Shown: in pieces, positions 25,890-36,239 of the stretch
Position numbering within the stretch: the stretch's first letter is position 1
Layout: each line of letters starts with the position of its first letter
Source of the DNA: Coniella vitis
Taxonomy: Eukaryota > Ascomycota > Sordariomycetes > Diaporthales > Schizoparmaceae
Direction of reading: 5' to 3'
DNA length: 64,000 nucleotides
NCBI GenBank assembly: GCA_011317545.1
Contig: WUJK01000005.1
Span: 682,001-746,000, forward strand
Program-made: the position numbers and the translations under genes
The notes under the pieces: generated by a model
Databases searched by the model: none
Seen by the model: the letters and a program-made list of their open reading frames with translations, nothing else
What the model was told of the DNA's origin: nothing

Positions 25890-25970
25890 GCGCAAATGGT
25901 TTAGTGGTAAAATCCATCGTTGCCATTCCAGTGACTCGATGGGCCCCCGGTTCGATTCCGGGTTTGCGCA
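25890..25970 (+). tRNA. tRNA-Gly (anticodon GCC) with a 10-nt intron
   Basis: An 81-nt gene whose 71-nt mature form folds as a cloverleaf. The acceptor arm is GCGCAAA paired with TTTGCGC, the A box is TGGTTTAGTGG and the B box is GGTTCGATTCC. The anticodon stem is CATCG/CGATG around loop TTGCCAT, giving anticodon GCC. Ten extra bases (TCCAGTGACT, or the same shifted by one) sit directly 3' of the anticodon loop, the canonical tRNA intron position. A T-run follows 12 nt later. The mature sequence is identical to that of the copy at 35010. Confidence 0.95.
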
Positions 25971-25981
25971 TTCTTTTGCCC

Positions 25982-25987
25982 TTTTTT
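25982..25987 (+). terminator. RNA polymerase III terminator of tRNA-Gly copy 1
   Basis: Six consecutive T residues 12 nt downstream of the tRNA end, with a weaker TTTT just before. Confidence 0.7.
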
Positions 25988-26292
25988 GTGGGTGCAGCTT
26001 CCACGCAGCCCGCCCTGCGAATCAAAGACAACCGAACCACTTGTATCAAAATGTCTTTTCCTGGTGCAACACAAACTTGACGTTCCTTATGCAGACGTTG
26101 TGCTAGGTGTCAGGCAAGAGAGATCAGGTCCGGGGCCCAGAAATCAAGATCTCACAGCACCCAACACGAGCCGTCGTCCTATACACTGTCTGTCTGCCCT
26201 GTTGCGGGGATGTACTGGCAACGGACATGCGCATGATGACATGAACAACAGGCGGGCGGCCTCTACGGCGATGATCGTCACTATTTGTTTAG

Positions 26293-26339
26293 GCTGTGTG
26301 TGCTGTGTGTGCTGTGTGTGCTGTGTGTGCTGTGTGTGC
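26293..26339. repeat. 9-bp tandem repeat CTGTGTGTG
   Basis: Five tandem copies of CTGTGTGTG, ending in CATC. Non-coding. Confidence 0.9.
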
Positions 26340-28515
26340 ATCATAGCACACACATTCATCACTACAACAGCGCGACAATACTGCCGGCAACGAGATCCGA
26401 GCCTGCAGCGAGAGTCGTCCCCCAAACCAAGTATCGGCCCCAAGCATACTAGCCATAGCTAGTCTTTTGCCAGCTTGTTATTGCTCTCTTTAGGGTCCTT
26501 GGCTCCTGGACTAGGGGAAGAAGAAAACAATAGCCGCCTTGGGATTGCGAGGGCATATCTCGACGGCCGCGCATGCCAAAGGCCTCCAAACCTACTGGAA
26601 GAGGACGGCTCCTGCACCCGCGCATGTGAAAAAAACACAGCCAGAAAGGGAAACCCTATGCTTGGTATGGTGCACGGCGGACAGGGAAGGCCTGGTCAGA
26701 CGAGAATAGAATGCCAGGGACGCACGACGCCGCCCACGACGACCACGACGACGCCGCCACGACGCTCAGCAAGCAGCGCGCCGATCAGCCGCCTCTCTCG
26801 CCTAGATAGACTCAAGGATCACCCCGAGAAGCTTGACATGCATCATCAATCATACATAGTACAGCTTGTCTGCCCAGCCTCTTTCCTTCAGATGCCAATC
26901 TTGCTTGCCATCGCAAAAGTCTATTTGCCTGGCGGCACAATTAGGAATGCCGGTAGCTGCAGAGGAGGCTACGCTCGCGCCCATCAGTCAGTCTTTGGGT
27001 TGCCCATCCACCCATCCAGTCAGTCTCCCAAGCAACAGAAACCCCGTGTGCCCGCATTCCAACCTCTCACTGTGCTGGAATCCATCTGTGCTCACTCCCC
27101 AAGCCAGCCAGCCAGCGCAAAGACCCGAACTAGCCCCCTTCGCCCCTCTCTTCTCTCTCGCTGGCTTGGTGTTGACAAGCTTGGTCTGGACAAAAGGATT
27201 GTTTTCCCATGCGCAGATCACATCTTCCTTTCGCATCAAGACAGAATTTCAAGGTCAGGTCTAACCATGAACATGACGACGAGTAGTTACGTAGTCATCG
27301 GCTGCACGCACCACTCAGCGGCTTGCCTCCCAGGCTTACACGGGACATCTCCTGCTTGTCTCAGCCTCGGCTAATGCATACTACTGAAAAATACCAATGC
27401 CAATGTCACCCATGACATGAGAAAATAAATAAATAAATAACCAAAAAAAAAAAAAGAAAAGAAAAAACGAAGGGAAACAAGAAAGGCAAAAAGCCAAAGA
27501 ACTAACTTATTCCCCCATTCCTGTTGCGGAATTACCCACGACTACCGTACTATATGGTGTATATATACTATGGTATATTGGCGATCAGAGGCAACTGTGA
27601 ACTCTGCGTTCGGAACCAGCGACTATACTTACTTGGTCTGCTGCTTTATTACACAACGTCCACTAGTCCAGTGCATAGTATAACCCTTTTGTTTTTTCTC
27701 GCAATCCCGTCGCTGCTGTGGAACTCTCTTGTGTCCATCCATGTGTTTGGTTGTTTTCGTCCGGTATATTTGGCGTAGGACCGACCAAAATGCTGTGATG
27801 CTCATTTATCTTGCGAGCACCTGTGCCAGGGCCCCCCTTCGATCTTCTTCCTCCAAGGCCAAAAGCCTAATTTAATGCTGCAACTGTACAACAGATGAAC
27901 ACATCAGCCCGATAAGACCCCGCCCGACCTGAGCCAGTTAATGGCATTGGCATGCTGCCTTGAAGAAAGACTCTTCGACCAGGAACAGTCCAGAAGTGGT
28001 GCATATAGACGTCTGCCGACCGAGGCTGCCTGGGACAAGTACTTATCTATGTATGGCTTCAAACCCTCCGAGTCACACGCGTACCGTACATAGTAGAATC
28101 AATCCATCATGGCGGCCCCCAAGCCACTTACACGACTGTACTACCTCAAAAAGAATAATCCCAATCAGCGTGAAAAGGAAAGAAAAAGAAAAAGAAAAAG
28201 AAGAAGAAGAAGAAGAAAAAGGAAAAAAAGGAGAACATCAACGCCTCTCTCCTTTGGTTTTCTTCCCTGCCGTGTGACATTTCGTTCATACTCTTCGCAA
28301 TATACCCGTGATAGTAACACAAGAAAAAGGTTCTTTCCCGACAATAATGCTCTCTCCTCTCAACAAGTGTCCAATACAACACCTTCGCTATATTACAACA
28401 CCATTATATATTCTCTTTTCTTCTTCTTCCCACCCCACCCTTCCAACTTTCCGCCCCCATTTCGACTCCTTCCTCCGCCATCCACCCACCCAGAATGAGA
28501 ATATCGCAATCATAG

Positions 28516-28546
<31 letters not shown>
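28516..28546. repeat. Poly-A tract (31 nt)
   Basis: Thirty-one consecutive A residues. I looked for a retrocopy upstream or target-site duplications and saw none; it is treated as a simple repeat. Confidence 0.85.
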
Positions 28547-28548
<2 letters not shown>

Positions 28549-30144
28549 ATGTATATATGCCTGTATGGCAGAGTGGAGCAGCAAGCAATATCCACGGCCA
28601 CTATAGCCCCGCCACTTCGATCACCCTTCAAATCCCGACATATAGACCGCAATCTCTGCTTTTCTTTTTCTTTTTCCTCCTCCAGCAGGACAGACGAACG
28701 AAACGCCCAACCCAACCGGCGTCATGGATGAGTACGACAGCCAGCGCATTCTCGTCAAGAAGGAAGAAACGAAAAGAAAAGAAACAAGGAAAACCGTCCA
28801 GCCCCCCTCCCCCCCTCACGATCGGAAGACCCACGCCATCTATCACCCGAGAGATTTCTTTTCGACGCAATATATATCAACAACAACAAATCATGCCTTG
28901 TGCATTCAGGGCCGTGAACCAGAGAAGGGTAAAAAATAATAATAATAAATCTACAAGCCAGCCCCGTCATCGGCAGAGGTGTACCTGATAATCAAGAAAA
29001 TACATCCCGAATACTACCTTACCTTTACCGCCATTCTCAACGGCGGCCATGGAAACGAGAATTCTGTTTTACGCCCCCTCATGCACAATCACCCTTCCCC
29101 CCCCTCCCAGAAGGAAAAACAAAAGACGAGAAAGTGAGTGAAGCAAGAACCTTCCATGTGGAAGAAGAAGAAGAAGAAGACTATTCATGTACATACTACG
29201 TAGTAATCATTCACATCCTATCCCATCCCTTGCTTTGCTCTTTCCCCCCTCTTTTTGTGTAACGCTGGTCTTCTTCCTCTCTTTTCTCTCTCTCTCTCTC
29301 TCTCTTGTCACTCTCTGGCTCGCTTTCTTGGGTAACCCAGAGACCAGAGATGGAGGCAGAAAGGAAAGAATCGAAAGAGAAAGAAGAAGAAAAAAGAAAG
29401 AAAAAAAGAAGAAAAATTCATGCTTATTATCTCGCCGCCGGATACGGGCTATTCTTCCTCCTCTTCCCTTCTCCTTTTCGTTTTTTCCTTATTTGCACAG
29501 TATAGTATGGCTTGTTGATAACCAGCCACATGGCACTTGGCAAAGTTGAAGTTGATTCTCTTTCCACTTCTTCCCCATGACACGTCCTACCAATTGATTA
29601 TAAACCAATGGGGGATTTCTCCGCTCTCTCTCTCTCTCTCTCTCTCTAATGAAGTCAAGGATATGTATGGTCCAAGAAATGCGTCGGGGAGTTGAAGTCG
29701 ATACGGGATGGGTCTTGTGTGTGTGGCGGAGTCCATTTGACAGTAAGGCGGCTGACTGGCTTGGATGACAAGATGAAGTCCCGAAAAATGCGTCGACCCT
29801 GGGAAAACTGTTTACATAGTATTGTGACCGCTGCTGGCGGGTAAAATTCCCCGGTAGCATCCAATGTCACTTTGTAGATATTTGAACTCCGTCCCTGCGT
29901 TCCGTACCAGACAGGCTGTCGCCTTGTTCAAGAGGCAGACTATCAAATACCAACAGCGCAAGATACATGAACAGTCTGTACTTTGGTTTCCCACGTATGT
30001 ATACCCAATATCAAACACACACACACACACACGCCGCAATAATATTACACCCCCCATCACACGGGTACCTCACACACATGGTATACGCAAGCCCAAGCAA
30101 AAGTTTATGTACAATCATTCCATCCACACACACCGCTTGCCCTC

Positions 30145-32719
30145 TCAAAACAGAACCTCTCGCACTTGACCCATGGCCCCAATCTCGTACTCGACCCACC
30201 GCGCCAGCCCCCTTCGGCCCCGCACCAGCAGCGCCCCCGGATTCACCACATGACAGCCCTCGTACGTGACACAGAATGCCGGCGCCGTCGTGTCGACAAG
30301 CACCATGGCCGTCGGCAGAGGATACAGGTGCAAAGGGCTTGCATAGTCCCAGTGTACAGGCCGTGTCGACTGGCGAAACGGCGCAAGGTAGCCCTGGTCG
30401 AGGATGGTCTTGACCAGCTTGCGTGCTGCCAGCGTGTCATAGGCTATCTCGGGTTCTGTTGGCGGCTTTGTGGTCTTGTTCCCCCTTTGCGCTTGACGAG
30501 GGGTTATCGAGGCGTCGTCAATGTCCATAGCATCGTCGGCTTGTAGTGCGCTGTCATCCTCTGCCTCACTGTGGCTGTTGCCGCCGTTGATACCTGACAT
30601 GCTCACGTCGTCTTCCGCGTCTGATCTCCCGATCCCGGCTGTATCGGCCTCGCCGCTCTCTGCACTTTGGGGCTTCTTTAAGCGAACGGCTGTTCTCCTG
30701 AGCCGCGCTGTTATGTCGTCTCTGAAGAGCACAACCTCGTGGCATGGCCCAAATAGACTCAGTCTGGCAGGATTGGACGTGAAGACGGCCTCACCACCGT
30801 TGCCGCCGCCCTCCATCTTGGCGTGTCCAGCCTCATGATTCGCATTGGCAAAGGCCCGCCTCACTCGACTCGTAAACATATCCGGCACCGGTTTCCTGGG
30901 CAAAGGCGTGGCTGCACCAGCAGAAAACGCAGAAGCCCACCCGTCGTTGTCACCGGGCACAAAGACAAACGTGGCGCAGGTCAAGAGCATTGGGAAATCC
31001 GCCAAGACGGCCGCCAAGGAGTCAAACGACTCTTTGTACTCGACACTGCCGCCACTGCCGCCGCGTGCCATGACGGCATACTGGGTAAAATTGCCCGTAA
31101 AGACAAAGCACAACGGTGTCGCGCCCTCTGGCTCGTTGGCATAGCCCGACAGAATCTTTCTGACAGCTTGCAGCGTGTTCGGCTGGTCAAGGTTCATCTC
31201 GCCCAGCACGACGATGCGGGCTCGTGGCCGACCACAGTCTTGTTCGTCCTTGTCGTCGTCTCTGAGCAGCCGTGGCGCTCGGCGAAGGAGCCTCTGTTCA
31301 ACCTTGCGCATCCGCGTGCCCATAGCACGCTCGCTGCCGACGCCCAGGAAGTCGATCCAGCCAAAGCCACCGCCAATAGTGTCGCTGCCGGGGCCACTAA
31401 CGCCAAGTGTAACGCGCCGCCTTTCGCACGGCGGCTGTCCTATAAAAAACCCTTGGAACCGGCCACCAAGAACCCCACCAACGCCAGCGCCTCCGCTGAG
31501 GCCGACTTTACCGCCGACTGCGTCGTTCTCCTCTTCCTCATAGACACCGTCAACAAGAACAACCATGCCGGGTGTGAACCAGGCAGAGTCTTCGGGTATT
31601 GCTTGTGCTTGTCTCAGGTCTAGCTTTATCGAGCCTGTAAGGTCGCTGATGGCGAGGTTGCCAGTGGGTAAGACGGTCAGCATCCCCAGCAGCATGTGAT
31701 GACTGCCATGGCGGCCAAGGAGGTTTGCTATGGGCGTGATTTTGTGAAATTGGTAGCCTGAATTGGAGCGTTTGAATGGTGCTGTGCGAGCGGCTGCCAC
31801 GGCAGATGTCTGGAAGGATTCGTTGCGGAGAAGACGTTGATGTATGACGTTGAAGCGATTGCGAAAGACGACTGTTCTATGCGAGGCAGGAGGCAAAAGG
31901 GAGGGCTTTCGAGTCTCTCTGTTTGCAGGAATTGTTAGCACAGGGGAATGCCAGTAGGCTTGAGTTCCATTGTCTCGTCACTTACTTCTCAAAATGCTTC
32001 TTGTCCACATTATATACGAACCGCGGCTGCTCCAAAGCATTCAAGACCTTGAGCCACGCCCGTGGATCGCGAATGCCCTCGTCATCATCCTCGTCGACCT
32101 CGAGCGCGGAGATGCCAAAACTTGTGTTGCTCTCCTCCCTCCTTAGAACCGAACTTGGTCTCAGACCCATCCGGGCCTTGGACAGGTCGTCGCCCTGCTG
32201 CTGAAGATCCAGCAAAAGGCTATTTTGCCGCGAAAGCCCCCGTGCACCAGTGACGATCCGTCCCCCGCTCATGTTACCCTCCAACGCCTTGAGTATTTCT
32301 TTCAGCTCGGGGCTGGCGCCATCCACAATGACCCCGCCATTTCTGCCCTTCCAGGCGCGGGCGACTTCCTCCAGCACCTTTTCCGCAAGTCCCTCCTCGC
32401 GCCATCCAGACCCGCAGTGGCGCCCAATGAAGGAGGCAAGCTCTTGCAGCGCCGACGAGGTCAGCGTCAGAGAGTGCTTCTTGGTAAACGTGCGGAAGGC
32501 GAGGGGTCGCAGCGTGGCGGGCGGGAGAAGGATGGGCAAGATGGGCGCTTGTTTAGGGTTGGTCGTCACGGAGAAGGGTCGCAGAGGATGCACAGGTGTG
32601 CCAAAGGCTGGCGAGGACGAAGGCACGTCGGCGGGGAGTGGCGGTCGACCCGCGAAGATTGCGCCGGCGTCGTCTTTGTGCCTGCGCCGTTTAGAGGGGC
32701 TGAGGTGGAGGCTGGCCAT
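30145..32719 (-). CDS. DPB2: DNA polymerase epsilon subunit B (Dpb2)
   Basis: Two exons (31986-32719 and 30145-31918) joined over a 67-nt intron (donor GTAAGT, branch GCTAAC, acceptor CAG) give 835 aa. This is the second-largest, non-catalytic subunit of the leading-strand replicase, linking Pol2 to the CMG helicase in the nucleus. Visible parts: a basic N-terminus (LSPSKRRRHK), an N-terminal helical domain, an OB-like fold at about 305-407 (ITPIANLLGRHG, LAISDLTGSIKLDL), and the inactivated calcineurin-like phosphoesterase domain from about 478 (VVLGEMNLD, FTGNFT, FVPGDNDGW). An acidic low-complexity insert (SEAEDDS, DDAMDIDD) interrupts the latter at about residues 675-735. The start is the first ATG of the frame, in context CAAC-ATG-G; the frame is open for some 29 codons further upstream but without an ATG, so an extra 5' exon is possible. 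Confidence 0.9.
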
Positions 32720-33252
32720 GTTCTGTTGGGAGGCGTGACTGGATGTGCTGTATTGCCGTACTACGGCTGTCCGGTCACGTCTTCTTCTCTTGCGTCGTGG
32801 CTCCAAGATATCGGTTGTGAGGCATTGGACGGAGGCAGTTGCTGGCCGTCATTGCCCAGATCAATTAACAAAAACGCGTCGCGACAAGACGCGTTTGCAT
32901 AGTACTGTTGAAGCAGCGACGTACAAGGGTCTGCCGTGCAGGTGTGCCCGTGACAGGGGTCCGCACGGGACTAGGCCACAAGAGGCAACTTACATAAACG
33001 TGGAATCGCCAATGGTCGCATTCAAGCCCTAACCCTGGCATCTCAGCCAAACACATGGAAGATCATTCTTGGAAATACTGCACTGCTTTCTCAGAAGGCC
33101 TGGTCTATTCCATGGCCATGCGATGCTGCTGGTATATACACGGCTACGACATGGAAACTCGGGACATCTAGTCTGTTCTGCTCTGTTCTGGCACCAGCGG
33201 ACACAATCCGAACCACGACCACACCACCACAAGCGCGCCTTCGAACATCTCT
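32720..33252. other. Spacer between cutinase 3' end and DPB2 5' end
   Basis: About 530 bp with no ORF of note. Both flanking genes point left, so it combines the DPB2 promoter with the cutinase 3' region. No clear TATA element or repeat was seen. Confidence 0.6.
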
Positions 33253-34104
33253 CTACACAGAATATCCCAACTTGTTGGCAACCCACTGTGCCGCCTCGTC
33301 CGCGTTTTCCTGATAGGTCAAGTGTGCCGGCGTCACGACGCCCGTGCCCAGGCAGATGCCGTCGAGCGGGTGGCAGATGACGTGAACCTTGGAAGACGAG
33401 ATGCTGCCCACTGACTCGCCGTCGTCTGGGTCTCCAAAGATCAGGACTGCGAGATGGGGTTAGCGGAGTGTCCAGTCCTCCCACTCTGTGCGCATGGAGG
33501 GCCTTGAGAAGCGGATTGTACATACCAGCAGCCACAAAGTCAGAGACCGCGGTTGAGAGTGTGTCGGCAGCGTTATGGACAAGCTGTCCGCCCTGGCTGT
33601 AACCAGACAGCACCAGAAGGGTGTCAGGGCATTGCGCATAGGCCTGTTTATGAAAGCAACCAACGATTTAGTACGAATGCAACATCCATTAGCCGGTTTC
33701 TAGCGACTGGCCTCATCAACACGCTACATGTCACTCACAAGAGCCGTCAAGTTTGCCATCAGCGCACTGCCAACCGGGTCTCCGCCCTCCTCGAAGCCAG
33801 CCACATCCGCAGAGTAGTTGACACCCTGGGCAGCCAGGTTGTTGATGCCAACGTACACCCCGAGATCGTTGAGGAACTCGGGTCCGACGTCAGTCGGCTC
33901 GCCAATGTTGCCCTCCTGGTCAGTGCCACGAGCATAGATGACCGTCACGGCGCGGCAGGGCGTGCCGTCCGTCAGCTGCTCGGAATAGATACTGGTGTAG
34001 TTGCGGCGGACGAGCGAGCGCTCGCCGGGCAAGTCGTGGGCTGGCACTGCAAGAGCGAGGCCTGCACCCAGAACGAGGGAAATGGCCGAGATGAGGAACT
34101 TCAT
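33253..34104 (-). CDS. Cutinase (carbohydrate esterase family 5)
   Basis: Three exons (33739-34104, 33526-33643, 33253-33446) join in frame to 225 aa, within the usual 200-230 aa range; introns are 95 and 79 nt with GTGAGT and GTATGT donors. A signal peptide covers about residues 1-19, so the enzyme is secreted. It carries the cutinase block YARGT..GNIG, the nucleophile elbow GYSQGG with Ser138, and the acid/base pair Asp190 (CHPLDGIC) and His203 (AHLTY); the cysteines around these are in place. It would hydrolyse ester bonds of plant cutin or similar polyesters. Acetylxylan esterases share the fold, but the wording is closest to cutinases. Its neighbours are housekeeping genes, so the context says little about its role. 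Confidence 0.93.
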
Positions 34105-35009
34105 CTTTGTTTCTGGGAGGTGCAACACGGTCAAAGAGCGAGACGCGGCGGGAACATCTATGACAAGTTTGGAATGCGCCAGTCGACAGGAGCATATGGA
34201 TGTCCCTTATATACCTACTTTGTACTCACGGATTTGTCATTTCTCACCGACACGCCAAAGTAGGAACCAAAGAGAATCCCAACAAAAAGAAATAAAAGAT
34301 CATTGTCAGTAACCGTACTCTGTCACAGATCCGGACGCGACCATGCGCCTCATCTGCGGAGAAAGCCCACACCGGCAGTCTGTACGATGCTATGCAAGTG
34401 ACAACCTTGACAATCGGTCCTCGATTACCCTTCGGGGCAAGTCGTCAAAGCCGTTCCACAAACATTGGCATTGCTAAGGGGGAAAGGTGCTTAGTCTAGG
34501 ATTGGTGACCTGCCAGTTCCAGTGCAGCCCCGCTCCGGGGAGTATCAAAGTTGCATCAGAAGACTGACTATACACGACAACGTTGCCGATTGACAAAACC
34601 CTCATCGGTTTATATTCTGGCCGACAGGAGAATCAAGGGAGCTCGTAGATGTTGGCGATGTGTTTACTGTTTTTGGCAAGACGTTCCCAAAGAGCCGGCA
34701 CGTTTTTATATCGAATTGGGAATCAGACCCATGGGTCATGAGAACTGCAGAGACAGTTTGTTGACTTCTCGAACTGTTGAGCACTTTCCCAGATGAAATG
34801 CGAGCTCGGAAACAACTTGCAAGTGCACCGCGCACCTGTGCATTAAAAGAAACTCAAACGTACTATAGGATTGCAGCGTCTTAAACATGGCCCATTCCGA
34901 GTATTGTTGCGTCGAACGTCGAATGAATAAGATGATTGTTCGAGCAGGCAAATTGTAGTCACTGCAAACACAGTCGATATAAGTTCTCTTTTATCTCGAA
35001 TTTATAACA
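34105..35009. other. Cutinase upstream region
   Basis: No coding sequence recognised. It holds the cutinase TATA box and presumed promoter, then sequence without repeats up to the second tRNA gene. Confidence 0.6.
34207..34213 (-). promoter_or_regulatory. TATA box of the cutinase gene
   Basis: Reads TATATAA (in GGTATATAAGGG) on the minus strand, 103 nt before the cutinase start codon. A good core-promoter match and consistent with an inducible gene. Confidence 0.6.
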
Positions 35010-35108
35010 GCGCAAATGGTTTAGTGGTAAAATCCATCGTTGCCATCTGATGAATAATATCATCAGTCAAAATTCGATGGGCCCCCGGTTCGATTCCGGG
35101 TTTGCGCA
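35010..35108 (+). tRNA. tRNA-Gly (anticodon GCC) with a 28-nt hairpin intron
   Basis: A 99-nt gene whose mature 71-nt sequence matches the copy at 25890 base for base. The intron after the TTGCCAT anticodon loop is 28 nt and contains a perfect 7-bp inverted repeat (CTGATGA, six-base loop, TCATCAG) followed by TCAAAATT. A and B boxes are intact (TGGTTTAGTGG, GGTTCGATTCC). T-runs lie just downstream. The intron is unrelated in sequence to that of the other copy. Confidence 0.95.
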
Positions 35109-36239
35109 TGTTTTTGCACTTTTTTTGCACCCACATTCGCATTTTACTTAATATCTGTCACAATAGAAGGTCAATCGTGCTCTGTGCATCGTCGTCGTTC
35201 CTTTACTTTTGAAGCACGGCGGGCGTTTTTAATCTGTTTTCTCCCTGATATAGGTGTTGTGTTATTCATCATTTTCTAAGGCCTTGCTTGGATTGTCGGG
35301 CGATATATCATTTTATTCATCATGGACATTCTATCCTACTCGCCTCGATATTGTCTTGAGTATTATGTTCCTTCTTTTGTGGTTGGTACTAAAACGCACA
35401 TACTGTGGACCTCGATTGGAGCAAAGGGACGTTCCATTCATTTTCTCACTAAAGTCTCCAGACAGCCCCCAGTTTGACTGAAAATTTGATAAGTCCGTGA
35501 AAAAACAAGACTTGGACTGCTCTGCTCTGGTTAGATATGCAAGTTCAGGCTTTTCAAGTCTCACATTAAATTTGCTGCACCTACCTGTCCTTATAGCTAA
35601 TTCCCACTTCAGGACTTATTATAACTAGAATAAGGAAAAAAAGAGATAAAGGATTAAGTAAAGTAGTAATTCGTTAGAATAATCTGATGTTTTATGCTTC
35701 AGGGTATGGGTATAGTTATCTATAAGTTAATAAAACACTTTCCCCCTTTCTTTCCTTCTGTCCTTCGTTCTTTTCTACATCTATTTACTTGCCCACTTAC
35801 TACTTACTGCTCAGTGATCAGGTGAGTGAAGTCGTGAGCCGCCTTTCAATATTTTCAACCCGGGTTCCCAATCAAACCAAACCTTTGAACAAAAGCCCAT
35901 ACCCATACCCACACTCATGTGTGAATCCTCTTTTTTTTTATCTATTTTGCTTTCAAACCTCTCCAAAACTATGGACAATGACAAGAACCCCAAAACCGGA
36001 AACCCAAGAATGATCGCCGCTCACCAAAACCCTTGGGAGAAGAAGAAATAAAGAGGAAAAGCAAAGAAACCAAAAAAGTCAACCCTGGCTCTCTTTCTTC
36101 TTTCCTCTACCCCGGGTCACTTCACACAACCACAGAAAGAAAAGAAAAACGAAAGGAAGGATGGTTAATCATGTCCTGTCTACAAGTGCAAACCAAACAT
36201 GTTTGTTTTTCTCTCTCTTTCGATACCATCCGAACGCCA
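35109..36239. other. Spacer between tRNA-Gly and the kinesin 3' end
   Basis: AT-rich with pyrimidine tracts (35740-35780); no ORF of note. The right part is the probable 3' untranslated region of the kinesin gene. Confidence 0.6.
35111..35126 (+). terminator. RNA polymerase III terminator of tRNA-Gly copy 2
   Basis: Two T-runs (5 and 7 residues) starting 3 and 12 nt after the tRNA end. The second run parallels the terminator of the other copy. Confidence 0.7.

Larger units (their letters stand above)
25971..30144. other. Gene-free spacer between tRNA-Gly and DPB2
   Basis: No recognisable coding sequence. It contains a 9-bp CTGTGTGTG tandem array, a 31-nt A run, GAA- and CT-rich tracts (28195-28215, 29287-29305, 29621-29646), and two copies of the 9-mer TACATAGTA (28087, 29813). 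A long open frame at about 26658-27374 on the plus strand lacks any recognised domain and lies in GC-rich sequence. Confidence 0.5.

Noticed and set aside
26475..27374. Plus-strand open frame of 299 codons
   Set aside because: It opens with TTG; the first ATG is at 26658. No domain, a low-complexity Thr/Pro patch and GC-rich surroundings make a chance frame more likely.
28516..28620. Poly-A run as a retroposon tail
   Set aside because: No target-site duplication or recognisable source sequence upstream.
32720..32806. Extension of DPB2 by about 29 codons at the N-terminus
   Set aside because: The frame is open but starts at TTG; the first ATG at 32719 has a good context and gives a normal-length protein.
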